Shown one piece after another: positions 22,738 to 30,375 of a DNA stretch of 34,397 nucleotides. This DNA is from Methanobacteriota archaeon (GTDB lineage Archaea > Halobacteriota > Methanomicrobia > Methanomicrobiales > Methanomicrobiaceae): positions 60,779 through 95,175 of the forward strand of contig JAENZA010000003.1 in the NCBI GenBank assembly GCA_016841485.1. Reading direction: 5' to 3'. The position numbers and the translations under genes are program-made. The notes under the pieces were generated by a model. That model did no database searches. It saw only the letters and a program-made list of their open reading frames with translations, and was not told the DNA's origin. Position 1 is the stretch's first letter. The number at the start of each line of letters is the position of its first letter.

Positions 22738-23911
22738 GCCGGCACCTCTCCCCGACCCGTTCATTATCCATGGCATAGACCTCCAGCCCCGGCACAATCA
22801 CGCGGACCACGGGAACACCGATCTCCTCACGGGTGAGATCAACAACGATACAGCGATCAAGCCCCCCGTGCGCAAGCTGGTCAAGGGTGTATGCGATGTC
22901 CGCCATAAAATCCTCCGACCTGAAGGAGAGGAGATCGCCGAAGGCAATCGTCTCGTCGGCCGCGAACCATTTTTTGTTAAGGCGCTTCATCCGGTCATAT
23001 CCCAGCATCCTGCGCATATCCCCTTCGGTTGTGTCCTCCCTGGCACCATGAATCTGCGTTGCACGCGACTGTGCCACCTCGGTCAGCGCCCGGAGCGTTG
23101 CAATCTCCGGACAGGTGTGGGTACCCATGCCGGTGACGAGAAGGGTCGGGTCCCTGAGCGTCACGTCGTCGGCGATTGCTGCAATGGTGGGAATGCCGAT
23201 ATCACTCGTGATGTCACGCACAATCACCTCAACCCCTGCAGCCTCAAAGGCCGCAAGAATCCTGCTGCATCGTGGATCATCGATCTCCGTTATGATCGGT
23301 CCTGCCCGGCCGGAGGCCTCAACGAGCGACCAGGCATCGCGTTCCACCACCTCGGACAGTGCATGAAACACCGCCTCTTCAAGGGTGTTTCCAGACGCGA
23401 TCCCGTTGGTGCTTGTCCTGAAGAGACGGATACTCCCATGCGCTACCGGGTGAAAAACGGCATGGGTCGGGACGAATATCTCCTCATCCTGCATGATATC
23501 ATACCCTCGTACCCACTCAAGCGATGCACCGGGGTCGGCATACGAGGGGAGAATCAGATCCCCGGGAAAGACAGCCCTGCACTCCTCCGAGAGCTCGCCG
23601 AAGGTCCCTTTGACCACCGCCCGATCCAGTGGTTCGGCAGAGTACCGCTCAATTCCCTCCATGATGGCCGAGACGCGGGCGGCCACAGGTGTTGCCCCCT
23701 TGCCGTTATAGACAGATATTGCTCCCGTCGCAGCCTCAGGCCGGATACACGAATAGACCGGTATGCCAATCCGGTCAAGTTTGGTGATATCCGCAACCCT
23801 GGTGATGCCCGAAAGGGGAACCAGCGGTTCGACGCGGCAGAGCGTCTCCTCCGGCGGGACGGTCCGGTGCGTCTCCATCTGGTACCCCTTGACACACGAC
23901 GAGAGTTTCAT
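22700..23911 (-). CDS. ycaO: YcaO family protein, McrA thioglycine-forming type
   Basis: A 403-residue YcaO enzyme. ATP-binding residues are visible in ARVSAIMEGIERYSAE, in HALSEVVERDAW, and in LRALTEVAQSRATQIHGARED. The C-terminal PVVRVIVPGLEVYAMD motif is also typical. YcaO uses ATP to activate a backbone amide; with TfuA in methanogens it makes the thioglycine of McrA. The start at ATG 23911 lacks a clear ribosome binding site; a second ATG at 23878 (METHRTV) is possible. A TATA-like gtattattc lies about 30 bp upstream on the minus strand, which could make the transcript short-leadered. The pairing with tfuA and the nearness of mmp10 support the MCR role. Confidence 0.92.
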   Translation of the reverse strand: MKLSSCVKGYQMETHRTVPPEETLCRVEPLVPLSGITRVADITKLDRIGIPVYSCIRPEAATGAISVYNGKGATPVAARVSAIMEGIERYSAEPLDRAVVKGTFGELSEECRAVFPGDLILPSYADPGASLEWVRGYDIMQDEEIFVPTHAVFHPVAHGSIRLFRTSTNGIASGNTLEEAVFHALSEVVERDAWSLVEASGRAGPIITEIDDPRCSRILAAFEAAGVEVIVRDITSDIGIPTIAAIADDVTLRDPTLLVTGMGTHTCPEIATLRALTEVAQSRATQIHGAREDTTEGDMRRMLGYDRMKRLNKKWFAADETIAFGDLLSFRSEDFMADIAYTLDQLAHGGLDRCIVVDLTREEIGVPVVRVIVPGLEVYAMDNERVGERCRRARSGYIPGSKS

Positions 23912-24014
23912 GAATGATCGAAATATTGGACGCAGCCGAATAATACAATTTTCATTCGGGCAGCCGCTACCCGGCAGGGAGGAGGACAACGGCTCCGGAA
24001 AAATTAACCCCATA

Positions 24015-24022
24015 GATTTATG
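24015..24022 (+). promoter_or_regulatory. TATA box of the copper-transport genes
   Basis: atttatgt begins 45 bp before ATG 24060. The expected start site near 24045 leaves a short leader with tgagga (24049-24054) as ribosome binding site. No metal-responsive operator was recognised. Confidence 0.5.
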
Positions 24023-24059
24023 TAGTTCAGACCCTTTTTCCCATCATCTGAGGATAGTC

Positions 24060-24284
24060 ATGGCACTGGAAGAGGAAAAAACGGAGGTCCTCCCGATCAC
24101 CGGCATGGTCTGTGATGGATGTGTGGCAGCGGTAAAAGCTGCACTCGAATCGGTTGACGGTGTTGCCGGCGCCGAAGTAAGTCTCGAAAAAAAGCAGGCC
24201 ATTGTCAGGTATGACCCCTCAAGGGCTTCCGGGGATGATTTCCGTCGTGCGGTTGAAGCCGCCGGATACGGTATTGGCGAGTGA
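24060..24284 (+). CDS. Heavy-metal-associated (HMA) copper chaperone-like protein
   Basis: A 74-residue single HMA domain. The metal site is GMVCDGCVAAV, with cysteines 18 and 21; Val-Cys replaces the usual Thr-Cys of GMTCxxC. The beta-alpha-beta pattern continues through VDGVAGAEVSLEKKQAIVRYDP to EAAGYGIGE. The domain is nearly the same size and layout as the two N-terminal domains of the downstream ATPase, suggesting duplication. It probably delivers Cu(I) to CopA, encoded 53 bp downstream. It could instead bind another soft metal. Confidence 0.85.
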   Translation: MALEEEKTEVLPITGMVCDGCVAAVKAALESVDGVAGAEVSLEKKQAIVRYDPSRASGDDFRRAVEAAGYGIGE

Positions 24285-24337
24285 AGGGCGGGCAACCCCT
24301 GCCAGGTGTCTTTCTTAGGAGTATACATCGGCGTACT

Positions 24338-26788
24338 ATGACAACAAAGAATGTGACACTGAGAATTACCGGGATGCACTGTGCAAGCTGTGTCGCAACG
24401 GTCGAAAAGGCCCTGCTTGCACTCGACGGTGTCCGGGAAGCCACGGTGAACCTGAATACCGAAAAGGCATTCGTAAGGTATGACCCGGAAACGGTAACGG
24501 CAACAGAAATGGAGAACGCCGTGAAGGCCGCAGGGTACGGGATCATCCGGCAGACCGTCAGTATTCGTCTCGGCGGCATCCATTGTGCATCGTGTGTCCA
24601 GACCGTTGAAAAGGCCCTGATGTCACTGGACGGTGTGAGCGCCGCACACGTCAACCTGACAACCAACCGGGCGGTTGTCTTCTATGACCCTGAACGGGTG
24701 CGCCTATCGGAGATGAAATCCGTCATAGAAAAGGCGGGGTACCAGTATCTCGGATTCGAGGGGGATGCAGCAGAAAAACAGGAAGAGGAGATGCGGTCGG
24801 CCGAACTCCGCAACCTGAGAAACCGTACACTCATCGGTTTTGCAGTCTCGCTCCCCCTGATGGCAATCATGCTCTTCAACGTCCCGCTGCCGATTCCCAT
24901 GCCGTACTTCATGTTTCTCGTCTCCACACCCTTCTTCCTGTATCTCGCCTACCCCGTTTTCAGGGCGGGATGGGGAGCTCTCAGAAACCGCACGCTTAAT
25001 ATGGACGTCATGTACTCCATGGGTATCGGGGTTGCCTACGTATCGAGCGTCCTTGGAACCTTTGAGATAGTACTCACCCAGGAATTTCTCTTCTATGAGA
25101 CCGCCGTCATGCTCACCGCATTCCTGACTCTTGGCAGGTACCTTGAGGCACGGGCAAAGGGACGGACCACCGATGCCATCAAACACCTCATCGAACTCCA
25201 GGCAAAGACGGCGACCGTCATCAGGGATGGAGTGGAGACCGAGGTCCCCATTGAAGACCTGAACATTGGCGATCGGATCGTCGTCAAACCCGGAGGGAAA
25301 GTCCCGGTTGACGGAACCATCTCTGTTGGGGAGAGCTACATCGATGAGTCCATGATCACGGGCGAACCTGTGCCGGTCCATAAATCCCCGGGAGATGCGG
25401 TCATCGGGAGCACCATCAATACCAGCGGTTCGTTCACCTTCGAAGCGACAAAAATTGGAAAAGACACCTATCTCGCCCAGATCATCCGGATGGTGGAAAC
25501 AGCACAGGGAACAAAACCCCCGATCCAGAAATATGCAGACCGTGCCGTGGCATGGTTCATCCCCGTCATTCTCTTGATCGCCATCTCCGCATTCCTTGTC
25601 TGGTATCTCCTTCTGGGCGCACCACTCCTTTTTGCCCTCACCGTCCTCATATCCATCCTCGTCGTCGCCTGCCCCTGCGCACTCGGGCTTGCGACGCCGA
25701 CGGCCATCACCGTCGGCGTCGGTCGTGGAGCTGATTTTGGCATTCTGATAAAAAATTCCGAAATTCTTGAGCTCTCAGAGAAGGTGACACATGTCATCTT
25801 CGATAAGACAGGCACCCTGACAAAAGGGGAACCCCGAGTCTCTGCCATCGCATCCTTCGGGATGAGCGAGGATGAAGTGCTATCCTATGCTGCGGGAATC
25901 GAAACCCACTCCGAACACCCGCTGGCAGGTGCAGTCCTTGACGAGGCGGAGGGGCGCGGCATCACACCTGTCGAAACAACAGGGTTCTCCTCGACCGGAG
26001 GCCGCGGGGTGGAAGCCCGCGCTGGAAAGAAAGAGATACTTCTTGGCAACCGCCCGTTCATTGAGGAACGAGGTATCGGGATACTTGCTCTCGTCGACGA
26101 CGAACTGAACACAAATGAAGCAGCCGGGGCCACGGCCGTCATCCTGGCAGTCGGCGGAGCCGTTGCAGGCGTCATCGCCATCTCGGACACCATCAAAGAG
26201 ACCTCGTCTGCTGCGGTCAGTGAACTTGAGGCAATGCAGATTCAGGTCGGCATGATCACCGGCGACAACGCCCGCACGGCGGGTGCCGTCGGGGCAGCCA
26301 TCGGGATTGACCAGGTGATAGCAGAAGTTCTCCCGGAACAAAAATCGTCAGAAATCGCACAATTGCAGGAAAAAGGAAACATTGTTGTCTTTGTCGGCGA
26401 TGGCATCAACGACGCACCTGCCCTTGCCCAGTCCGACGTGGGTATTGCCATCGGCAGCGGGACGGATGTCGCCATCGAAAGCGGGGATATTGTTCTTGTC
26501 CGGAGTGAGCCTCTCGATGCTGCAGCAGCACTTCAGCTCGGACGCAAGGTGATGGGAAAGATACGGATGAACCTCTTCTGGGCTTTTGCCTATAATACCG
26601 CACTTATACCTGTTGCAGCAGGGGTGCTGTACCCATTCTACGGCATCACCTTCCGGCCGGAACTTGCAGGACTTGCCATGGCCCTGAGTTCGGTTACGGT
26701 CGTAAGCCTCTCCCTTCTCCTCAAGCGCTATGTACCACCGGCCATCAGGAAAAAGACAGAACCAGCCGGAAGAACGTGGGTGCAGTGA
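24338..26788 (+). CDS. copA: Copper-translocating P-type ATPase CopA
   Basis: An 816-residue P1B-1 ATPase. Two N-terminal HMA domains carry GMHCASC (cysteines 15 and 18) and GIHCASC (around 83-86). Eight predicted transmembrane segments follow. The translocation motif is VACPCALGLATPT; the actuator has TGEPVPV; the phosphorylation motif is DKTGTLTKGE; nucleotide binding uses HSEHPLAG and the hinge GDGINDAPALA. The CPC motif and the downstream PIB-1 pattern point to Cu(I) export, although Ag(I) is also possible. The ATG is weakly served by a distant aggag. Coupled with the upstream HMA protein, it forms a copper-homeostasis pair. Confidence 0.95.
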   Translation: MTTKNVTLRITGMHCASCVATVEKALLALDGVREATVNLNTEKAFVRYDPETVTATEMENAVKAAGYGIIRQTVSIRLGGIHCASCVQTVEKALMSLDGVSAAHVNLTTNRAVVFYDPERVRLSEMKSVIEKAGYQYLGFEGDAAEKQEEEMRSAELRNLRNRTLIGFAVSLPLMAIMLFNVPLPIPMPYFMFLVSTPFFLYLAYPVFRAGWGALRNRTLNMDVMYSMGIGVAYVSSVLGTFEIVLTQEFLFYETAVMLTAFLTLGRYLEARAKGRTTDAIKHLIELQAKTATVIRDGVETEVPIEDLNIGDRIVVKPGGKVPVDGTISVGESYIDESMITGEPVPVHKSPGDAVIGSTINTSGSFTFEATKIGKDTYLAQIIRMVETAQGTKPPIQKYADRAVAWFIPVILLIAISAFLVWYLLLGAPLLFALTVLISILVVACPCALGLATPTAITVGVGRGADFGILIKNSEILELSEKVTHVIFDKTGTLTKGEPRVSAIASFGMSEDEVLSYAAGIETHSEHPLAGAVLDEAEGRGITPVETTGFSSTGGRGVEARAGKKEILLGNRPFIEERGIGILALVDDELNTNEAAGATAVILAVGGAVAGVIAISDTIKETSSAAVSELEAMQIQVGMITGDNARTAGAVGAAIGIDQVIAEVLPEQKSSEIAQLQEKGNIVVFVGDGINDAPALAQSDVGIAIGSGTDVAIESGDIVLVRSEPLDAAAALQLGRKVMGKIRMNLFWAFAYNTALIPVAAGVLYPFYGITFRPELAGLAMALSSVTVVSLSLLLKRYVPPAIRKKTEPAGRTWVQ

Positions 26789-26791
26789 AAA

Positions 26792-26799
26792 GATATTAT
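26792..26799 (+). promoter_or_regulatory. TATA box for a leaderless transcript
   Basis: gatattat starts 31 bp before ATG 26823, with no ribosome binding site in between. The predicted start is essentially at the ATG. Confidence 0.45.
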
Positions 26800-26822
26800 C
26801 CAAAAACATCAGAATTGAGCCA

Positions 26823-27131
26823 ATGAAAAAAATTCAGGCAAATGCACTCGTGGACATTTCGGCGTTCATTTTTTTCATCCCCATGACGCTAAGCGGCATG
26901 GTAATTGATCTCATGAACAAGGGGGGAGGATACGAGGGAGGCAGAAATCCGGCATATATTGCAGAGATATTAGGAATGAACAAAGATCTGTGGATAGACA
27001 TCCACACCTGGACGGGGTATGCCTTTGTCATCCTCGTGCTCGTTCACCTCCTCCTGCGTGCAGCCTTCTTAAAAAATATCATCATATATGCCGGGGGAGG
27101 TAAAAAACAGCCTGAAGAATGCGAAGATTAA
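26823..27131 (+). CDS. DUF4405-like membrane protein
   Basis: A 102-residue protein with two transmembrane helices. The first (about residues 9-27) is LVDISAFIFFIPMTLSGMVI; the second (about 61-80) follows WIDIHTWTGYAFVILVLVH. The paired histidines flanking the second helix are typical of DUF4405, a family related to cytochrome-b561-like small haem proteins. A membrane haem or quinone/methanophenazine function is conceivable but unproven. The C-terminus is basic then acidic (KKQPEECED). It sits 34 bp after copA but has a promoter suited to leaderless expression. Confidence 0.7.
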   Translation: MKKIQANALVDISAFIFFIPMTLSGMVIDLMNKGGGYEGGRNPAYIAEILGMNKDLWIDIHTWTGYAFVILVLVHLLLRAAFLKNIIIYAGGGKKQPEECED

Positions 27132-27153
27132 CGCTGTAGACCATTAACACAAT

Positions 27154-27161
27154 CATAAAAT
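27154..27161 (+). promoter_or_regulatory. TATA box of the carbonic anhydrase gene
   Basis: cataaaat lies 56 bp before ATG 27210, with a predicted start near 27185. The leader contains gaggtg (27199-27204). Confidence 0.5.
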
Positions 27162-27209
27162 ACTCTTCTTAGTCAACCTTACTTTATCCATCAACAGTGA
27201 GGTGTGAGT

Positions 27210-27794
27210 ATGGTTGAGAGATTTTTAGAAGGAAACAGAAAATTCATCGAGGAAGACTTCAGTAAAGCCCCCGAACATTATGCAAAACTTGCAACCGGAC
27301 AGAGTCCCACATCACTCTGGATTGCCTGTTCTGATTCACGAGTAGACCCGGAACGGATTGCCGGCGCACGAATGGGAGACATGTTTGTCCACCGCAATAT
27401 AGGAAATATTGTTCCCGTGGGTGACAAAAATCTCGGCACCGTTCTCGAATATGCCGTAAACCACCTGAAAGTCAATGATATCGTCGTCTGCGGCCATTCA
27501 GACTGCGGAGCAATGAAAGCACTCGACCACGAGAGCGATGAAGAGTACATCCCGGTATGGCTCAAGAACGCCGAAGACGTCAAGATTAAAGTGGACAAGG
27601 CATTTGGTGGTCCGGGAGAATGTACAGACCCGGCCGCCAGAAAACGCGAGATTGAATTTGAGAACATCCACCTTCAGCTGAAAAACCTCCGGACGTACGA
27701 GGCAGTCAGGGGAGCTGAAGCCGCCGGGGACATCAAATTACACGGGATCTACTACGATCTTGCTACCGGTGCACTGGAAATCGTAGAAGAATAA
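27210..27794 (+). CDS. Beta-class carbonic anhydrase
   Basis: A 194-residue beta-carbonic anhydrase read from ATG 27210, five bases after gaggtg; a GTG at 27204 would add two residues. Zinc ligands are Cys40 (IACSDSRV), His96 and Cys99 (VVCGHSDCGAM); the catalytic Asp42-Arg44 dyad is present. Other motifs are MFVHRNIGNIV and GTVLEYAVNHLKV. It interconverts CO2 and bicarbonate in the cytoplasm. In a CO2-reducing methanogen with bicarbonate-using pyruvate carboxylase and formate dehydrogenase nearby, it can balance these substrates. Confidence 0.94.
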   Translation: MVERFLEGNRKFIEEDFSKAPEHYAKLATGQSPTSLWIACSDSRVDPERIAGARMGDMFVHRNIGNIVPVGDKNLGTVLEYAVNHLKVNDIVVCGHSDCGAMKALDHESDEEYIPVWLKNAEDVKIKVDKAFGGPGECTDPAARKREIEFENIHLQLKNLRTYEAVRGAEAAGDIKLHGIYYDLATGALEIVEE

Positions 27795-27852
27795 TTCCAT
27801 ATCCCCTCCCTATTTTCCAAATTTGGTGCTTTTCAAGGGCTGCAGAAGAAAC

Positions 27853-27896
27853 CGGGCAGAATCCGATAGCTTAAAGGATGAAAGCAGATTTGCCCG
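27853..27896 (+). repeat. Long-stem inverted repeat in the gap before fdhC
   Basis: cgggcagaatc (27853-27863) pairs with gatttgcccg (27887-27896) through a 10-bp stem with one bulged G and a 23-nt loop that itself has atcc/ggat. It lies 59 bp past the carbonic anhydrase stop. No oligo-T follows directly, so it is not an obvious terminator. Confidence 0.4.
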
Positions 27897-27982
27897 ATTT
27901 AATATGACTCAATATCATGTTAAGGCATGGAAAAGGATGCTTTGCAAAATATACGGGCATGTAGCGCAAAACGAGATTTTAG

Positions 27983-28017
27983 ACGCATAAGATTATGCGT
28001 GAGGGCATCATGCTCAC
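27983..28017 (+). repeat. Two abutting hairpins in the gap before fdhC
   Basis: acgcata/tatgcgt (27983-28000) forms a 7-bp stem with a 4-nt loop. gtgag/ctcac (27999-28017) forms a second stem with a 9-nt loop, overlapping by two bases. They precede ctataaatattag (28034-28046), a promoter-like A/T box. Together with the stem at 27853 they may be parts of a non-coding RNA; no known RNA family was recognised. Confidence 0.4.
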
Positions 28018-28131
28018 ATCTGCAATTGATTAACTATAAATATTAGTAAACATTTTCCAATTTACACTCAGAGTATGCTCAAATAATTTCTTCTTCCAAA
28101 ATCCCCCAAATACCCGGAGTTTTTAGAAAAC

Positions 28132-28139
28132 TTTTAATA
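28132..28139 (+). promoter_or_regulatory. TATA box of fdhC
   Basis: ttttaata is centred 26 bp before 28162, which would be the first base of a hairpin. The resulting leader of about 65 nt is long for an archaeal mRNA. Confidence 0.5.
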
Positions 28140-28161
28140 AGCTCCTGAAAGACGTTAAATC

Positions 28162-28211
28162 ACCTATCTCGTATAGGTAGTTGTGTGTTATTTGGTGGTT
28201 AAAAGCCAAAT
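28162..28211 (+). promoter_or_regulatory. Two hairpins in the fdhC leader
   Basis: acctat/ataggt (28162-28178) has a 6-bp stem and 5-nt loop; atttgg/ccaaat (28190-28211) has a 6-bp stem and 10-nt loop. The second ends one base before the ribosome binding site gaggtg (28212-28217). The structures could govern RNA stability or translation of the formate channel. Confidence 0.45.
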
Positions 28212-28226
28212 GAGGTGAAATGAAAA

Positions 28227-29096
28227 ATGGTATTCCATCCCCCAGTACAAATTATCTCCAAGGTCGGAGACGCTGGTAAGGGCAAGTGTGCCCTTCCGAT
28301 CTGGAACATGCTCCTGCGTGGATTCATGGCAGGCGCATACATCGCAATGGGTGCATCCCTTGCAACCGTCTGTGTTACAGGTGTCGGAGCTCTCCTCGGT
28401 GCAGGATTTGCAAAGTTCATTCTCGGTGCAGTGTTCCCCGTGGGACTTATTATCATCGTGATGACGGGCGCTGAGCTCTTCACCGGTGACGCAATGTTTG
28501 CCCCCATGGCAGCATTCAAGCACAAAGTCAGTTGGGCAGCAGTTATGAATCTGTGGATATGGGTTTACATCGGAAACCTCATCGGTTCCGTTCTCTTTGC
28601 CTACCTCATGTCTGTCGGACCTCTTACGTCCTTCTCCCCAACGGGTGCCGGCACTGCAACCGCATTCGGTGTGACCGCAGTCAGCATCGCAGCAGGCAAG
28701 ACAAACTATATCGGTGCAGTTGCACTCTGGTCCGCATTCTGCAAGGCCATCTGCTGTAACTGGCTCGTCAACCTTGCAATTCTGCTTGGTATCTGCGCAG
28801 ATGATGCAATCGGTAAGATCGTCGGTATCTGGTTCCCGATCATGGCTTTCGTTTCCACCGGATTCGAGCACTGTGTCGCAAACATGTACTTCATCCCTGC
28901 CGGAATCCTCACCCAGCCCTACCTGACCGCAGACCAGGCAGCAGGCCTCGGCGCAAAGCTCGCCAGCCTGTCATGGGTCACCATGTGGACCAACAATCTC
29001 GTCGTCGTCACCATCGGCAACATCGTCGGTGGTATGATCTTCGTTGGTGCACTCTACTGGATCTCATTCAAGAAGGAAATCCAGGCACTCGAGTAA
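28227..29096 (+). CDS. fdhC: Formate/nitrite transporter family channel, FdhC
   Basis: A 289-residue six-helix channel of the FNT family. The family motifs are seen: IWNMLLRGFMAGAYIAMGA in helix 1, GAELFTGDAMF after helix 2, ICCNWLVNLAILLG in helix 4, and GFEHCVANMYFIPAG with the conserved pore histidine. It admits formate (with H+ or as formic acid) at the cell membrane for the F420-dependent formate dehydrogenase encoded about 1.3 kb downstream. Codon use is strongly biased, like fdhA/fdhB, suggesting high expression. The gene has its own promoter and a structured leader. Confidence 0.95.
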   Translation: MVFHPPVQIISKVGDAGKGKCALPIWNMLLRGFMAGAYIAMGASLATVCVTGVGALLGAGFAKFILGAVFPVGLIIIVMTGAELFTGDAMFAPMAAFKHKVSWAAVMNLWIWVYIGNLIGSVLFAYLMSVGPLTSFSPTGAGTATAFGVTAVSIAAGKTNYIGAVALWSAFCKAICCNWLVNLAILLGICADDAIGKIVGIWFPIMAFVSTGFEHCVANMYFIPAGILTQPYLTADQAAGLGAKLASLSWVTMWTNNLVVVTIGNIVGGMIFVGALYWISFKKEIQALE

Positions 29097-29105
29097 CGAA
29101 TCAGA

Positions 29106-29618
29106 ATGAAAATTAAAGGAACCCGGGTACAGGTCTCGATCATCCACATTGCGATGTTCACGATCTTTGCCCTTTTTTTATCGCTGTATGTTATCTTAAG
29201 CGGAGAGTATCAGACACTCCTGTGGGGCATTCCGGTACTCATCATGATGATTGTTATCCCCCTTCTGCTGAATTACATGAGCAGGAAGGAATATGATCAA
29301 CTCATTCCGTCCTATGAAGCAGAAGCCAAACTGACACGCATTTCCACAATCAAACCTGCCGACATTGGAAAAGTCGTAAAGCTGGAAGGTGTGGTCGAAC
29401 GCGCTCTCTTCAAATCACTGAACCGTCCGCAGTACCTGATTGCTGATAAAACCGGCGAAATATCGGTCAAGATGTTCACCTCGGCGTCAGAAGATATCCG
29501 CAAGGATGATGTCGTGGAAGTGCTCGGTCAGGTCATTAAACGGTATGTCGTCACCGGCGAACCGGTTGTCAATGCGGTAAGTATCAAAAAAATCCGCAAA
29601 GATAAAAAGAACAACTAA
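29106..29618 (+). CDS. Membrane-anchored OB-fold protein
   Basis: A 170-residue protein starting 9 bp after fdhC and so likely in its operon. Two transmembrane helices (about 11-30 and 36-56) are followed by a soluble domain of about 100 residues. That domain has OB-fold character (GKVVKLEGVVERALFKSL...YLIADKTGEISVKMF...DVVEVLGQVIKRYV), with the strand order and GV/DxTG pattern of OB-fold nucleic-acid- or ligand-binding domains, and ends in a basic tail KKIRKDKKNN. NfeD-like membrane proteins have a comparable layout. Its link to formate transport is by position only; the function is unknown. Confidence 0.65.
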   Translation: MKIKGTRVQVSIIHIAMFTIFALFLSLYVILSGEYQTLLWGIPVLIMMIVIPLLLNYMSRKEYDQLIPSYEAEAKLTRISTIKPADIGKVVKLEGVVERALFKSLNRPQYLIADKTGEISVKMFTSASEDIRKDDVVEVLGQVIKRYVVTGEPVVNAVSIKKIRKDKKNN

Positions 29619-29653
29619 CAGCAGGCAACTCCGTTTCCGTCACTTTTACCTTC

Positions 29654-29659
29654 TTTTTT
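29654..29659 (+). terminator. T-run after the OB-fold gene
   Basis: Two T-rich stretches, the second of six T, follow 30-40 bp after the stop codon and may end the fdhC transcript. Confidence 0.35.
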
Positions 29660-29770
29660 CCCAGGGATTACTTTTGATATCCACAGTAGCCCTGCAGTGC
29701 AGTGGACCCCAACCTGCTCAATTAATGTACAGGAGACACCAAATTACTTGACAAGGACGACGTGATACCT

Positions 29771-30130
29771 ATGAGTCAAACAACGACATTTTCTCTTTCA
29801 ATAGACAATCCACGACTCTGGCTCATTGTTCCGGTCATTTCATTTGCCGGAATAATTCTCGGATTCGTTCTCTCCGGTGTACCGGTACTTGAAAATAGCG
29901 GCGTCTACAGCTGTGTCATTGCATCATTTATCCTGGGAGTAATGGCATTTCTCAAACCCAGACGGGATATCGTTGCACTTCTCGTCCCGCTGTTTGCAGT
30001 TCTTATCTTCAACCCATGGAGTGCTTATACAACTGGACCGGTGACTCAGGTACTGTTTGCCGGAACAATCACCGTGGTTGCCTGGAGGCTGGAAAAAAAA
30101 TTCAGCACCAGAGTTTCACCAAGAAATTGA
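29771..30130 (+). CDS. Small integral membrane protein in the formate locus
   Basis: A 119-residue membrane protein from ATG 29771, five bases after gtgat; a GTG at 29762 would add three residues. Four hydrophobic segments are visible at about 16-35, 43-58, 64-80 and 86-104. Polar loops are short, with a basic KPRRD loop and a basic C-terminus (EKKFSTRVSPRN). No motif or family was recognised. It lies between the fdhC and fdhAB units and is transcribed with them. Function unknown; a small transporter or membrane-assembly factor is only a possibility. Confidence 0.6.
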   Translation: MSQTTTFSLSIDNPRLWLIVPVISFAGIILGFVLSGVPVLENSGVYSCVIASFILGVMAFLKPRRDIVALLVPLFAVLIFNPWSAYTTGPVTQVLFAGTITVVAWRLEKKFSTRVSPRN

Positions 30131-30330
30131 TGATTTTTTGTATGCGCGACTTGTCCCTTCCAACAAATTTTTGTCCACAAATCCCATTTAAAATTGGTTT
30201 CCTCAGGAGAGGTAAACAAATTTTTATTACTTTTTTCTTTGAGTAAAATAATCCATGATTATACTGCTATTGAAGAAAAAAGAATAGAATACAATTATTC
30301 CACCGATATTATTTATTATAACCATCATAG

Positions 30331-30338
30331 TTAAATAA
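30331..30338 (+). promoter_or_regulatory. TATA-like element upstream of fdhA
   Basis: ttaaataa lies 45 bp before ATG 30376. A start site near 30362 puts gaggt (30364-30368) at the front of a leader of about 14 nt. The 245-bp gap 30131-30375 is A/T-rich and holds other A/T boxes but no clear gene. Confidence 0.45.
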
Positions 30339-30375
30339 ACTAGGTTCTGATATATTTTTGTTAGAGGTATTGATC

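Noticed and set aside
22592-23917. Long plus-strand frame (about 441 codons) opposite ycaO
   Set aside because: The minus-strand YcaO has all family motifs; the opposite frame has a random, Arg/His/Pro-rich composition.
27853-27896. Factor-independent terminator of the carbonic anhydrase gene
   Set aside because: The stem is not followed by an oligo-T run, and it lies about 60 bp past the stop; left as an unexplained inverted repeat.
28188-28871. Cysteine-rich minus-strand frame opposite fdhC
   Set aside because: The cysteines come from reverse reading of frequent gca codons in fdhC; no ribosome binding site, no coherent fold.
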